Of a stretch of 64,000 bases of DNA, positions 43,096 to 50,375 are shown one piece after another. The notes beneath the pieces were generated by a model. The model saw nothing but the letters and a program-made list of their open reading frames with translations, did not search any database and had not been told where the DNA came from. The DNA comes from Butyrivibrio proteoclasticus B316 (GTDB lineage Bacteria; Bacillota; Clostridia; Lachnospirales; Lachnospiraceae), in NCBI RefSeq assembly GCF_000145035.1, contig NC_014387.1, positions 3,403,897 through 3,467,896 on the forward strand. Reading direction: 5' to 3'. Positions within the stretch are counted from its first letter, which is position 1. Each line of letters opens with the position of its first letter. Position numbers and translations under genes: made by a program.

Positions 43096-43245
43096 TCTCT
43101 TTTCCCTCCAACTATAAGCCTAAAGGGTACCGCTTGCGGTGGATTCCTTAGGTCTATCCATATATAATAGTAGCTTTTATCATATATCTTCAATCATACG
43201 CAGGTCTACTCTATTATTGCTGGAATGGTCCTATGACTCCGTCAC

Positions 43246-44538
43246 TTAGTTTCTTTTTTTGCAAATATATAGAAGATGGTTTGTATTGCCCAAGAGTTCC
43301 CTCTTTTCAGAGAATTGCAGATACCACTCGAATAACTTGTTGAAATCTTCATCAGAAACTTCAAAATCAACTCTATGTTCTATTGGTTCCAAAAGTCCGT
43401 CTACGCCCGTTGTGGTTATCCAGAAAACATCTTTTTCCTTAAAGAGCTGTTCAAACTCAGTAATGTCATAACCAGTAAAAAGCTGTTCTTTAAAGTGTTT
43501 GATTTTATAGTCTTTTGTAAAATTTTCCTCCTGGCCCAAAGCCCAGTTTCCATAGAAGTAGTTAGAATACATGATTGCGTAAACTGATATGAACGCAATC
43601 ATAATAACACCACCAGGTTTTGTTACTCTAATAGCCTCATCTATCGCTCTGTTCACTTCATCTGATCCGTACAAATGGTACAGTGGTCCAAAAACAAGAG
43701 TTACATCAAAGGTATCACTAGCCAAAAATTGAAGATTTGTGGCGTCTCCTTGGATAGAATGAAGGTTAGGCAGTTCTTTACTGTGCTCTCTTAGCACCTC
43801 AAGATTCTTCTCAACCAGCTCAACTGCTGTTACGTTCATCCCTTCCTTAGCAAGGGCTATGGAATATCTTCCGGTCCCGGCACCAATTTCAAGCACCTTA
43901 GAATTTTTATCAGCAAATCTATGGATATAATTCATAGTTGTTGCATATTCCAGCCTTCCATGAACTGACCTTTCAAGACGCCCGTCTTCTTCATACTGGG
44001 AATAAAATTTGGTTACAATTTCTTCTCTTGAAGCACCCTCTGTTATCTGATCTATCCTGGTAAAATACTCTGTGTCATTTTCATGGTGAATGTATGCTCC
44101 ATTTTTAATTTGGACACGCAGGCTCGCAGGATTATCCTTATTCACAGACATATATACTTCATGGATACACATCTGTCTTGCTTTTTCCAAAGTTAGCTCA
44201 AGCCCCTTTGTGGCATACCCTCTTCCCCTGTACTTTTTTGATATGCAATAGCCAATGTGACCAGGACCTTCCCTGAGAAAATCATTTAAACAATGACGCA
44301 GATTGAAAACTCCAACATAAACATCTCCATCAACCAAAACATAAGTTGTATCAGGTACAAATCCCTCCGGAAGCTCTTTTCCCAGCGACCAGTTTCGCTT
44401 CTTCTCAATCCATCCTAAAAATTCGTCATAATCATAGCCATAAACGTTGTTCATATAGCCATTTTCATTTTCGGGAAAAGACATATAAAGCTCGTAAGTC
44501 TTTCTATAGTCTGAATCCTGTACCCTAATTAGTTCCAT
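43246..44538 (-). CDS. GNAT acetyltransferase-SAM methyltransferase fusion
   Basis: 430 residues from the ATG at 44538 (AGGAGGAGAAGATT upstream). Residues 1-165 are a GNAT domain with the acetyl-CoA loop KKYRGRGYATKGLEL. Residues about 180-430 are a class I methyltransferase with KVLEIGAGTGRYSIAL and an acidic end to strand 2. Both domains look intact. The substrate is unknown; a peptide, antibiotic or small metabolite modified at two positions is possible. It follows a strong terminator and a 36-codon gene, so its expression may depend on readthrough. Confidence 0.87.
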   Translation of the reverse strand: MELIRVQDSDYRKTYELYMSFPENENGYMNNVYGYDYDEFLGWIEKKRNWSLGKELPEGFVPDTTYVLVDGDVYVGVFNLRHCLNDFLREGPGHIGYCISKKYRGRGYATKGLELTLEKARQMCIHEVYMSVNKDNPASLRVQIKNGAYIHHENDTEYFTRIDQITEGASREEIVTKFYSQYEEDGRLERSVHGRLEYATTMNYIHRFADKNSKVLEIGAGTGRYSIALAKEGMNVTAVELVEKNLEVLREHSKELPNLHSIQGDATNLQFLASDTFDVTLVFGPLYHLYGSDEVNRAIDEAIRVTKPGGVIMIAFISVYAIMYSNYFYGNWALGQEENFTKDYKIKHFKEQLFTGYDITEFEQLFKEKDVFWITTTGVDGLLEPIEHRVDFEVSDEDFNKLFEWYLQFSEKRELLGNTNHLLYICKKRN

Positions 44539-44571
44539 AATCTTCTCCTCCTGGTTTTGAATATAAAAAAA

Positions 44572-44603
44572 CCTCATCAAACTTTTTTGTAAGTCTGATG
44601 AGG
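44572..44603 (-). terminator. Terminator between the 36-codon gene and the GNAT-methyltransferase gene
   Basis: CCTCATCA / TGATGAGG with internal GAC/GTT pairing, followed on the minus strand by TTTTTTTA. It sits 34 bp before the fusion gene start, so it may act as an attenuator. Confidence 0.88.
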
Positions 44604-44635
44604 CTTAATCTCTTATCTGATCTGCATTTTCATAA

Positions 44636-44746
44636 CTATGCATTACCGCTTTCCTCATCATACATAACACCAATAGACCCCTGATTATTATTCACGGGCT
44701 GATTAAATGTAGGTGTAGTTGAATTGATAAGTCTGATATTTAACAT
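44636..44746 (-). CDS. Small gene, 36 codons, unknown
   Basis: A complete short gene: perfect promoter upstream, ribosome site GCGGAGAACCGCC, ATG at 44746, stop at 44636, and a terminator 33 bp later. The peptide begins MLNIRLINSTTPTFNQPVNN and ends DEESGNA. It is Asn/Thr/Gln-rich and has no membrane segment or cysteine. It could be a leader peptide for the fusion gene, a precursor peptide, or a free small protein. No homologue comes to mind. Confidence 0.6.
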   Translation of the reverse strand: MLNIRLINSTTPTFNQPVNNNQGSIGVMYDEESGNA

Positions 44747-44781
44747 GGCGGTTCTCCGCTTTCTGAAAATTATTAGTTGTT

Positions 44782-44810
44782 AGTATAATTTACAGACAAA
44801 ATGGTGTCAA
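44782..44810 (-). promoter_or_regulatory. Promoter of the 36-codon gene
   Basis: Minus strand TTGACA (44805-44810), 17-bp spacer, TATACT (44782-44787): near-consensus. Confidence 0.85.
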
Positions 44811-44816
44811 TACATA

Positions 44817-45359
44817 TTATTTAAAAAACTGAAATGCATACAATAAGCACAACATAGCGACTCCGTCTTTGGTTTCATTATTTTTTAGCATCTCAAGTAC
44901 TTGTTCTTTCGGAAGCCATTTTTTGTATGCAACTTCGTCAGTATCGTATAGTGAGCCTTCCATATCTACTCTGGCCGCAAAGCAGTGGCATATACAGTCT
45001 GACATACCATTTGCAGGATTTTGAGAACAAAGAAAACTTACGTCTTTCAAAGAACAGCCGGTTTCTTCAATACATTCTCTTCTAGCAGCTTCTTCAGGGC
45101 TTTCGCCTTCTTCGATTTTACCGGCTGGGATTTCCCATTCAAGTCTTCCAACAGTATATCTTCTGTGGCGAATAAGCAGCACTTCATCTTTTTCATTAAA
45201 AATCGTCACACAAACAGCTTCTTTTGGATAATGCACCTGATGGTACTTTTCAATGATATAGCCACTTGGAAGTTTTACCTTATCAGCGTACAAACATACA
45301 AAATCACTTTCATATATTACTTTTCTATTAAGCCTTTCAGGCATAATTTTATTTTCCAT
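44817..45359 (-). CDS. NUDIX hydrolase, ADP-ribose pyrophosphatase-like
   Basis: 180 residues. The Nudix box GKIEEGESPEEAARRECIEE is complete (glycine, first glutamate and REC-IEE helix). The N-terminal VICLYADKVKLPSG-like strand pattern and length resemble ADP-ribose pyrophosphatases (NudF type). It would hydrolyse a nucleoside diphosphate-linked sugar in the cytoplasm. It is preceded by the HD-domain gene 84 bp upstream on the same strand, probably a loose operon. Confidence 0.88.
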   Translation of the reverse strand: MENKIMPERLNRKVIYESDFVCLYADKVKLPSGYIIEKYHQVHYPKEAVCVTIFNEKDEVLLIRHRRYTVGRLEWEIPAGKIEEGESPEEAARRECIEETGCSLKDVSFLCSQNPANGMSDCICHCFAARVDMEGSLYDTDEVAYKKWLPKEQVLEMLKNNETKDGVAMLCLLYAFQFFK

Positions 45360-45443
45360 ATTGTCCTTTCCGATTTACTTTATCCTATGGATTATCTAGT
45401 TTTTTCACAAATTCCACAATTTATCACATTCGAAATCTCTATT

Positions 45444-46082
45444 TCAGTTACTGTTTACCGGTGGTTTCCAGGGCTTAGGGCAGAGAAGTGTAGTTCTGCC
45501 TATATTCGGAAGAACATCATATATAGAACATCCCATACGCTCTTCAAAATCTTCTTTTATTTTGAAGGCAATCTCCCAACCTTTAATGTAGCCTTCCATA
45601 ATCCCGTATCGTCTTGTAACATCAACAAATCGTTTTTCCAGTATTACAAATCCATAATCTGTGGCAAGAGAATCGCAGAGCTGGATCAGTTTGTCGTAAT
45701 CATCCGGTTTACCACAATTCATTATGTAATCTTTGATAGCCTTCTCATGCTCCGTTTCCGGCTCGCAGCTAAACTCATCCTGCATGCGAAGATAAGAATG
45801 TGTCATGCATATTCTTGCTACTTCATCCCAGCCTTTTTCCATGCAGTACTTGTACCCTTCATATACGTGCGTAGGAATATCAACAAAACCGAATTTACAT
45901 CTTCTTCCGATATCATGCAAAAGCCCGAATATATAAGCTTTCTCTGAATCCATATCAGGTATCTTTTCAGCAATATTACGAGCTGCCATGCCAACATTTT
46001 TGGAGTGATCCACCCATGGTCCGGGATTTAAGTTTCTTGCTATTTCTAGCTCTTCCAGAGCTTCTTTGACACTTGGGAACAT
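45444..46082 (-). CDS. HD-domain phosphohydrolase
   Basis: 212 residues. Metal-binding HD motif IFGLLHDIGRR (about residues 53-63), with a first histidine in WVDHSKNV and a later MTHSYL, giving the usual H...HD...D set. Such proteins hydrolyse nucleotides or related phosphates. The substrate is unknown. It is divergent from the MerR-methyltransferase gene; the 130-bp gap carries a dyad that may control both. Confidence 0.82.
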   Translation of the reverse strand: MFPSVKEALEELEIARNLNPGPWVDHSKNVGMAARNIAEKIPDMDSEKAYIFGLLHDIGRRCKFGFVDIPTHVYEGYKYCMEKGWDEVARICMTHSYLRMQDEFSCEPETEHEKAIKDYIMNCGKPDDYDKLIQLCDSLATDYGFVILEKRFVDVTRRYGIMEGYIKGWEIAFKIKEDFEERMGCSIYDVLPNIGRTTLLCPKPWKPPVNSN

Positions 46083-46155
46083 CTGTTTTACCTCCTTGTC
46101 TTGAATATATTCAGGCGCGCACTGAACTTATAACTATGTTATACTCGGATTATAA

Positions 46156-46176
46156 AAGGTAACGCTACGTAACCTT
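46156..46176. promoter_or_regulatory. Candidate MerR operator
   Basis: 21-bp dyad AAGGTAACG-CTA-CGTAACCTT with one mismatch, 36 bp before the MerR-type gene and about 75 bp before the divergent HD gene. The size fits a MerR site. Confidence 0.5.
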
Positions 46177-46211
46177 CAAGCACTATTTTTACTGTATCGG
46201 AGAAAACTTTT

Positions 46212-47432
46212 ATGAATAAAAAAGGCTACTATTCATCCGGGCAATTTGCCAAAATGGCTCACGTATCCATAAGAACTATAAGGTTTTATGACCAGAAGGG
46301 GCTACTTGCGCCATCTTATACAACCGAATCAGGTGCAAGATTTTACACTGATTACGATTTTGCAATTTTGCAACAGATATTGCTTTTAAAGTACCTGGGA
46401 TTTTCTCTGGATGAGATAAAAGAAATACCAAATGGTCAGGCTGATAATCATTTCATTCTGAATGCCCTTAAGATGCAGAAAAAACTGCTTTCAGAACGAA
46501 TTGATGAAATGAAAAATGTTGAAGAAGGTGTAAATGCAACCATCAAAGCTTTGGAAAGCTCTGCTGCTCCTGATTGGAAGCAGATGCTGGATCTGATCCA
46601 CATGACTTCAATGGAGAACAACTTAAAGAGCCAATATCAAAATGCAAGCAACATCTCTGCCAGGATAGATCTTCATAACAAATATTCAACAAATAAACAA
46701 AGATGGTTTAATTGGGTATTGCAGGAATGTGATATCTCTTCCGGGATGGATATTCTTGAGCTTGGTTGCGGTAATGGAGCATTATGGGCAGAGAATATAA
46801 GCGAATTGTCCAAGCGCAATTATACAGATATACAAATAACTCTTTCAGATATCTCTGCAGGTATACTGCATGATGCAAGACAGAATATAGAAAACGCGGT
46901 ATCAGAATATTCAAACGAACTACGGGATTTCTCTTTTTCTTACAAAGCATTTGATCTTAATGCTATACCATTTGAAGATAATTCCTTTGATTTAGTAATT
47001 GCGGGTCACGTCCTCTTTTATTGTGAAGATGTCCATCTTGCCTGTCAGGAAATAAGTAGAGTACTAAAGCCCGGCGGAAGACTTGTCTGTAGCACATATA
47101 GTAGCAACCACATGAAAGAGATCAGAGAACTGGTAAAAGAGTTTGATGATAGAATAGTGCTTTCCAGCAATGACTTATACAAAATATTTGGACTGGAAAA
47201 TGGTGCTGACATATTGCGCAGCGTATTTGGAGAAGTGGAGCTGAAGAAATACCAGGATGAAATAGTCATTACTGACGCCGGCCCGTTAATAGATTATATC
47301 TTTTCATGCCACGGCAATCAGAACCACTATCTTCTGAACAGATATGCAGAATTTAAGAATTATATCATGAAAAAGGTAAGTCACGAATTCCACATCACCA
47401 AGGATGCTGGAATATTTACCGCAACTAAATAA
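46212..47432 (+). CDS. MerR regulator-methyltransferase fusion
   Basis: 406 residues. The N-terminal MerR helix-turn-helix (SSGQFAKMAHVSIRTIRFYD, 8-27) and its dimerising helix reach about 125. A class I SAM methyltransferase follows from about 170, with MDILELGCGNGALWA, NSFDLVIAGHVLFY and LKPGGRLVCSTY. In this architecture the ligand-binding half of a MerR sensor is replaced by an enzyme, so it may modify and sense the same compound. The start follows CGGAGAAAACTTTT. Confidence 0.88.
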   Translation: MNKKGYYSSGQFAKMAHVSIRTIRFYDQKGLLAPSYTTESGARFYTDYDFAILQQILLLKYLGFSLDEIKEIPNGQADNHFILNALKMQKKLLSERIDEMKNVEEGVNATIKALESSAAPDWKQMLDLIHMTSMENNLKSQYQNASNISARIDLHNKYSTNKQRWFNWVLQECDISSGMDILELGCGNGALWAENISELSKRNYTDIQITLSDISAGILHDARQNIENAVSEYSNELRDFSFSYKAFDLNAIPFEDNSFDLVIAGHVLFYCEDVHLACQEISRVLKPGGRLVCSTYSSNHMKEIRELVKEFDDRIVLSSNDLYKIFGLENGADILRSVFGEVELKKYQDEIVITDAGPLIDYIFSCHGNQNHYLLNRYAEFKNYIMKKVSHEFHITKDAGIFTATK

Positions 47433-47439
47433 AAAAATG

Positions 47440-47479
47440 ACCCGACGTGGTCCGCATCATAATGAGAGGCGTGTCGGGT
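47440..47479 (+). terminator. Terminator of the MerR-methyltransferase gene
   Basis: ACCCGAC / GTCGGGT (47440-47446, 47473-47479), then TCTTTTTTG. Confidence 0.82.
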
Positions 47480-47529
47480 TCTTTTTTGTTCACTAGCATG
47501 CAGCAGGACTTGCAGTAAGGCTCCTGCAA

Positions 47530-48363
47530 TCAGTTACTTTCACTGGATTTTCTCTTTGCTTTATTCATGCAAATGTCGCCACAAATTAGCCCAAGTCCTC
47601 CAATCAGAAAAATTGATACTGACAGGACATCCCAAATGTCAAAGACAGGTATGTCTAGCATCTTGGACAAAACAACATTAATGAGTATTCCAAAAACGAT
47701 AAAAATCAAAAACAGTGCTCCTACAGCAAAGAGCTTACGATCTTGAAATCGTATGAACAGAACAAATCCGAGCCATACATAAGCTAAGACTACAACTGCC
47801 ATAACTGCACCAATGCTGAACACGGCCTTAGAATTCACAAGCAGACTCAGTATATATAGGAATGGTAATGTGAATATACTTAATGATAACAATGATTCTC
47901 GAATACCTTTTTTGCCGTGGTAAATCATAGGAATAGTTATTGCCCATGCATAAAAGATTGTTGCGACAGGAATCAGTGACCATGTCAGTTTTCTTGATAT
48001 TGCATAGTTACAAATAACACAGACTACAATACCTACAAGCAACAACGTCGTGTATATTATTGATAACACTGTGCTAAGTTTATAGCGTCTTTCTTCATTA
48101 CGTTTTAATTCCAATAGGTTTTCATTAGCTTTGTTCTCAAAATCTTTCATTTCAATCCTCTCTCCACTTAATAGTTCGTTTACCGTAATTCCCAAAATTC
48201 CGCAAAGCTCAAGCATAATAGATGAATCCGGCATGTTTTTACCAGTCTCCCATTTGGAAATTGCTCTGTCGGTTATGTTTAACATTTCAGCAATCTGTGC
48301 CTGAGTTAAACCTTTCTCTTTTCTCAAACCGGCAATGAATTTTCCTGTCTTAATCTGATCCAT
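47530..48363 (-). CDS. XRE-family regulator with membrane domain
   Basis: 277 residues from the ATG at 48363 (GAAGGAGGCATATTTA). The helix-turn-helix at residues 8-62 reads GLTQAQIAEMLNITDRAISKWETGKNMPD. A short linker leads to six or so membrane helices from about 105 to 270. This one-component architecture is common in Firmicutes and is thought to sense envelope signals. Two palindromes AACCATTGGTT and AACCGTTGGTT lie between its promoter and start codon and are likely autoregulatory operators. Confidence 0.85.
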   Translation of the reverse strand: MDQIKTGKFIAGLRKEKGLTQAQIAEMLNITDRAISKWETGKNMPDSSIMLELCGILGITVNELLSGERIEMKDFENKANENLLELKRNEERRYKLSTVLSIIYTTLLLVGIVVCVICNYAISRKLTWSLIPVATIFYAWAITIPMIYHGKKGIRESLLSLSIFTLPFLYILSLLVNSKAVFSIGAVMAVVVLAYVWLGFVLFIRFQDRKLFAVGALFLIFIVFGILINVVLSKMLDIPVFDIWDVLSVSIFLIGGLGLICGDICMNKAKRKSSESN

Positions 48364-48416
48364 TAAATATGCCTCCTTCATGCATAGCTTATTTCTATTT
48401 GTGGAATTTGAACACG

Positions 48417-48451
48417 AACCATTGGTTGAGTTATCGAAACAACCGTTGGTT
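48417..48451. promoter_or_regulatory. Paired palindromic operators of the XRE-membrane regulator
   Basis: AACCATTGGTT (48417-48427) and AACCGTTGGTT (48441-48451), 24 bp centre to centre, about 16 bp downstream of the -10 box of this gene. Confidence 0.6.
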
Positions 48452-48466
48452 GAGAGGATAATTTAG

Positions 48467-48513
48467 ATTATACCCGACTAAAAAACGGCTTACAATCATT
48501 TACTGATTGTAAG
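48467..48513 (-). promoter_or_regulatory. Promoter of the XRE-membrane regulator with overlapping hairpin
   Basis: Minus strand TTGTAA (48490-48495), 17-bp spacer, TATAAT (48467-48472). The -35 box is embedded in a perfect 10-bp inverted repeat CTTACAATCA / TGATTGTAAG (48489-48513). Confidence 0.7.
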
Positions 48514-48633
48514 TCGCCTCTTGACTCCGTTCCCTAGTACCCTTCACAGTAGCACTAGTACCATTCCGGTTTTCCAGCCGTCCGCATAGGCTTATCACAC
48601 ACTTATACACACAACATAGTTAGAAAGATTTTA

Positions 48634-48662
48634 TTGAAAATTGGATGAAATAGTGTTATCTT
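48634..48662 (+). promoter_or_regulatory. Promoter of the RNA upstream of abiF
   Basis: TTGAAA (48634-48639), 17-bp spacer, TATCTT (48657-48662). Confidence 0.7.
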
Positions 48663-48668
48663 TTAATT

Positions 48669-48750
48669 AGACCGTAGGAAGGCAAGGGTAATGCCTGAAT
48701 CCAAATATTCCATTAGCGGGATTAAGAATGGTATATCCATTCTTTTTTTT
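48669..48750 (+). ncRNA. Small RNA upstream of the Abi protein (abiF RNA-like)
   Basis: A short transcript unit between the promoter and the gene. Hairpin GGCA/TGCC (48681-48695), hairpin AATCC/GGATT (48698-48723), and terminator AGAATGG/CCATTCT (48725-48743) followed by eight T. It ends 19 bp before the abi start. A conserved structured RNA upstream of abiF-type genes has been reported from comparative genomics, and this fits in position. I matched it by layout only, not by alignment. Confidence 0.7.
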
Positions 48751-48769
48751 TACCTAAAGGAGTAAATAG

Positions 48770-49723
48770 ATGCCCAATACTGAGCTTCCCATAGATTTAG
48801 AGCAGCAAGTAATCATGATGAAAAGATATGTGAACTTTCGTCAACGCAAAAAAATAAGAGAATTTCTTGCGTATGCAGGATATTTTAGAGCAAGCAGATA
48901 CGGAAAGTTCTTATTGTCTAAAGTTGGAGTCTTAGGCAGCAAATCTAATACCTCTGTCTATTTTGCTACATACAATTTTGATTTACAGTTAAGACAGTTA
49001 CTTTTCAAATACTGCATGAAAGCAGAGATATACTTCAAGAGCAACGTAAGTAATGCTATATCTATCAAAACCGGAGATGCTGCATTCTATTTAGATAAAC
49101 AATATTACACTCCTACCAAGAGTGAAAAGGATAAAAACACACGAAACAAAAATATAAGGTTCTTCAATACTCGCTTCTTTCCCGGATTAACTGATCAGGA
49201 AGAAACACTTAGGAAAGATGTCGTAAAGCACCCAGAATTAAAAGAGTACCGAAAGGGCGGATCAAGACATAATAATGTCCTTCCGGTATGGGCAGCTTTT
49301 ACATATTTCGAAATGGGAACCATTGTTATGATGTATTCTTATTTGCGTGGTGACTTAAGAAAAGAAGTCCTTGATTATGCATACTCAGGAAACAATTATA
49401 AAAAAGAAGTCACAAAACAGATGGATACATGGCTTGATGCAATTCGAAACCTCAGAAATTACTGTGCACATCACTCAATGGTAATTGGAATGACTTCATC
49501 AGTAGTTATTCTTGATAAAAGAGATTCCACCAGTTTATTGCCTAATAATACCAACTTGTATTCTAGGTTGTATGCGTTAAAGAAAGTTCTGTCTTACAAA
49601 GATGGAGAAAGCCTCGGCAATGAACTAAATAAACTGGTTAGCAGTAGCAAGATTGACATTTACAAAATGGGTATTTTGCCTGTTGATTGGAAAAAACTGT
49701 ATGATCAGATCGTTATTCTATAA
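48770..49723 (+). CDS. abiF: Abi_2/AbiF-type abortive infection protein (HEPN RNase fold)
   Basis: 317 residues. Abi_2 family (PF07751; AbiD/AbiF of Lactococcus). LFKYCMKAEIYFKSNVSNAI (79-98), VLPVWAAFTYFEMGTIVMMY (170-189) and the HEPN motif R229-N-Y-C-A-H234 in RNLRNYCAHH are all present, so the ribonuclease site looks intact. Such proteins give phage defence by toxic RNA cleavage. It starts after AAAGGAGTAAATAG and sits directly behind a small RNA gene ending in a terminator, which suggests RNA-based restraint of the protein. Confidence 0.88.
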   Translation: MPNTELPIDLEQQVIMMKRYVNFRQRKKIREFLAYAGYFRASRYGKFLLSKVGVLGSKSNTSVYFATYNFDLQLRQLLFKYCMKAEIYFKSNVSNAISIKTGDAAFYLDKQYYTPTKSEKDKNTRNKNIRFFNTRFFPGLTDQEETLRKDVVKHPELKEYRKGGSRHNNVLPVWAAFTYFEMGTIVMMYSYLRGDLRKEVLDYAYSGNNYKKEVTKQMDTWLDAIRNLRNYCAHHSMVIGMTSSVVILDKRDSTSLLPNNTNLYSRLYALKKVLSYKDGESLGNELNKLVSSSKIDIYKMGILPVDWKKLYDQIVIL

Positions 49724-49740
49724 ACGGTCGCGTTTTCTTT

Positions 49741-49769
49741 TTGCAAAGAAAGCCTGATAGTGGTATATT
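49741..49769 (+). promoter_or_regulatory. Promoter of a small RNA downstream of abiF
   Basis: TTGCAA (49741-49746), 17-bp spacer, TATATT (49764-49769). Confidence 0.65.
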
Positions 49770-49775
49770 TAGTTA

Positions 49776-49838
49776 AGAATTGCGGTGAACATCTTCGGAT
49801 TACACCTGGAAGAACCTGATGCGTCGGGTTCCTTTTTT
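49776..49838 (+). ncRNA. Candidate small RNA downstream of abiF
   Basis: No open frame. Hairpin GGTG-AAC-ATC-TTCG-GAT-TA-CACC (49784-49806) with a TTCG tetraloop, then terminator GAACC / GGTTC (49812-49831) with inner GA/TC pairs and CTTTTTTT. The complete promoter-to-terminator unit is about 100 bp. Confidence 0.6.
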
Positions 49839-49864
49839 TATGTCCAAAATCGTAAATTACTAAC

Positions 49865-50236
49865 TCAATTCTTTTCAAAGTATATAATATCCATTACATC
49901 GCTTATCTTTTCAATCTTTCCGGTTCTTATGTAGCCAAGTTTTTCATAAAGATGGATGTTGTCTTCTTCCTGAAGAATAGTGTCAAGCTTCCAGTTATCA
50001 CTCCCATAAAGTTGTTCTGCAGCAAGTATAGCCTGCTGAGCATAGCCTTTGTTTCTAAATTCGGGCATGATCCATAATGGAGAGATGCGTTTCCTGCTAC
50101 CGTCTTTTTTATCAATGATCCTGATTCCACCAACAATAGTTCCATCTGAAACAATGAAGTAATATGTAGTTCCTACAAAGTCATATTTCTGAAGGATGCG
50201 CTCGTAGCTCTCGGCAGCGGGACTCGTATTCGTCAA
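49865..50236 (-). pseudogene. GNAT acetyltransferase lacking its N-terminus
   Basis: The open frame (123 codons, beginning with TTG at 50236) covers the GNAT fold from strand 2 on: YFIVSDGTIVGGIRI, RNKGYAQQAILAAEQLY (acetyl-CoA loop) and a C-terminal LYEKLGYIRTG. The usual first strand and helix (about 35 residues) are absent. The upstream DNA encodes nothing similar in any minus frame, and no ribosome site precedes the TTG. I read it as 5'-truncated, the break coinciding with the start of the operon at 50273. A functional short protein cannot be excluded. Confidence 0.6.
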
Positions 50237-50272
50237 TTGACATTAAATTTTGTATTCCGTGAAAAGATCAGC

Positions 50273-50308
50273 TTGACATATTATAGAGTACTCTATAATA
50301 TAGAGTAT
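50273..50308 (+). promoter_or_regulatory. Promoter with 20-bp palindromic operator
   Basis: TTGACA (50273-50278), 17-bp spacer, TAATAT (50296-50301). The perfect palindrome ATTATAGAGTACTCTATAAT (50280-50299) fills the spacer and half the -10. A third half-site ATAGAGTAT follows (50300-50308). Likely target of the small regulator encoded in the operon. Confidence 0.8.
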
Positions 50309-50375
50309 GGTATTTGTTGCTGAATATCATCGGACTACATAAAAATACTGTAAATTTGCCAAAAAGGAGCGGATT

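Noticed and set aside
45021..45947. 308-codon plus-strand frame opposite the NUDIX and HD genes
   Set aside because: It is antisense to two genes with clear motifs, rich in Phe/Ile/Ser as expected of a shadow, and has no start signal.
48481..48633. A gene or riboswitch in the gap before the abi RNA promoter
   Set aside because: Apart from the promoter hairpin at 48489-48513 I see no frame with a ribosome site and no known riboswitch core.
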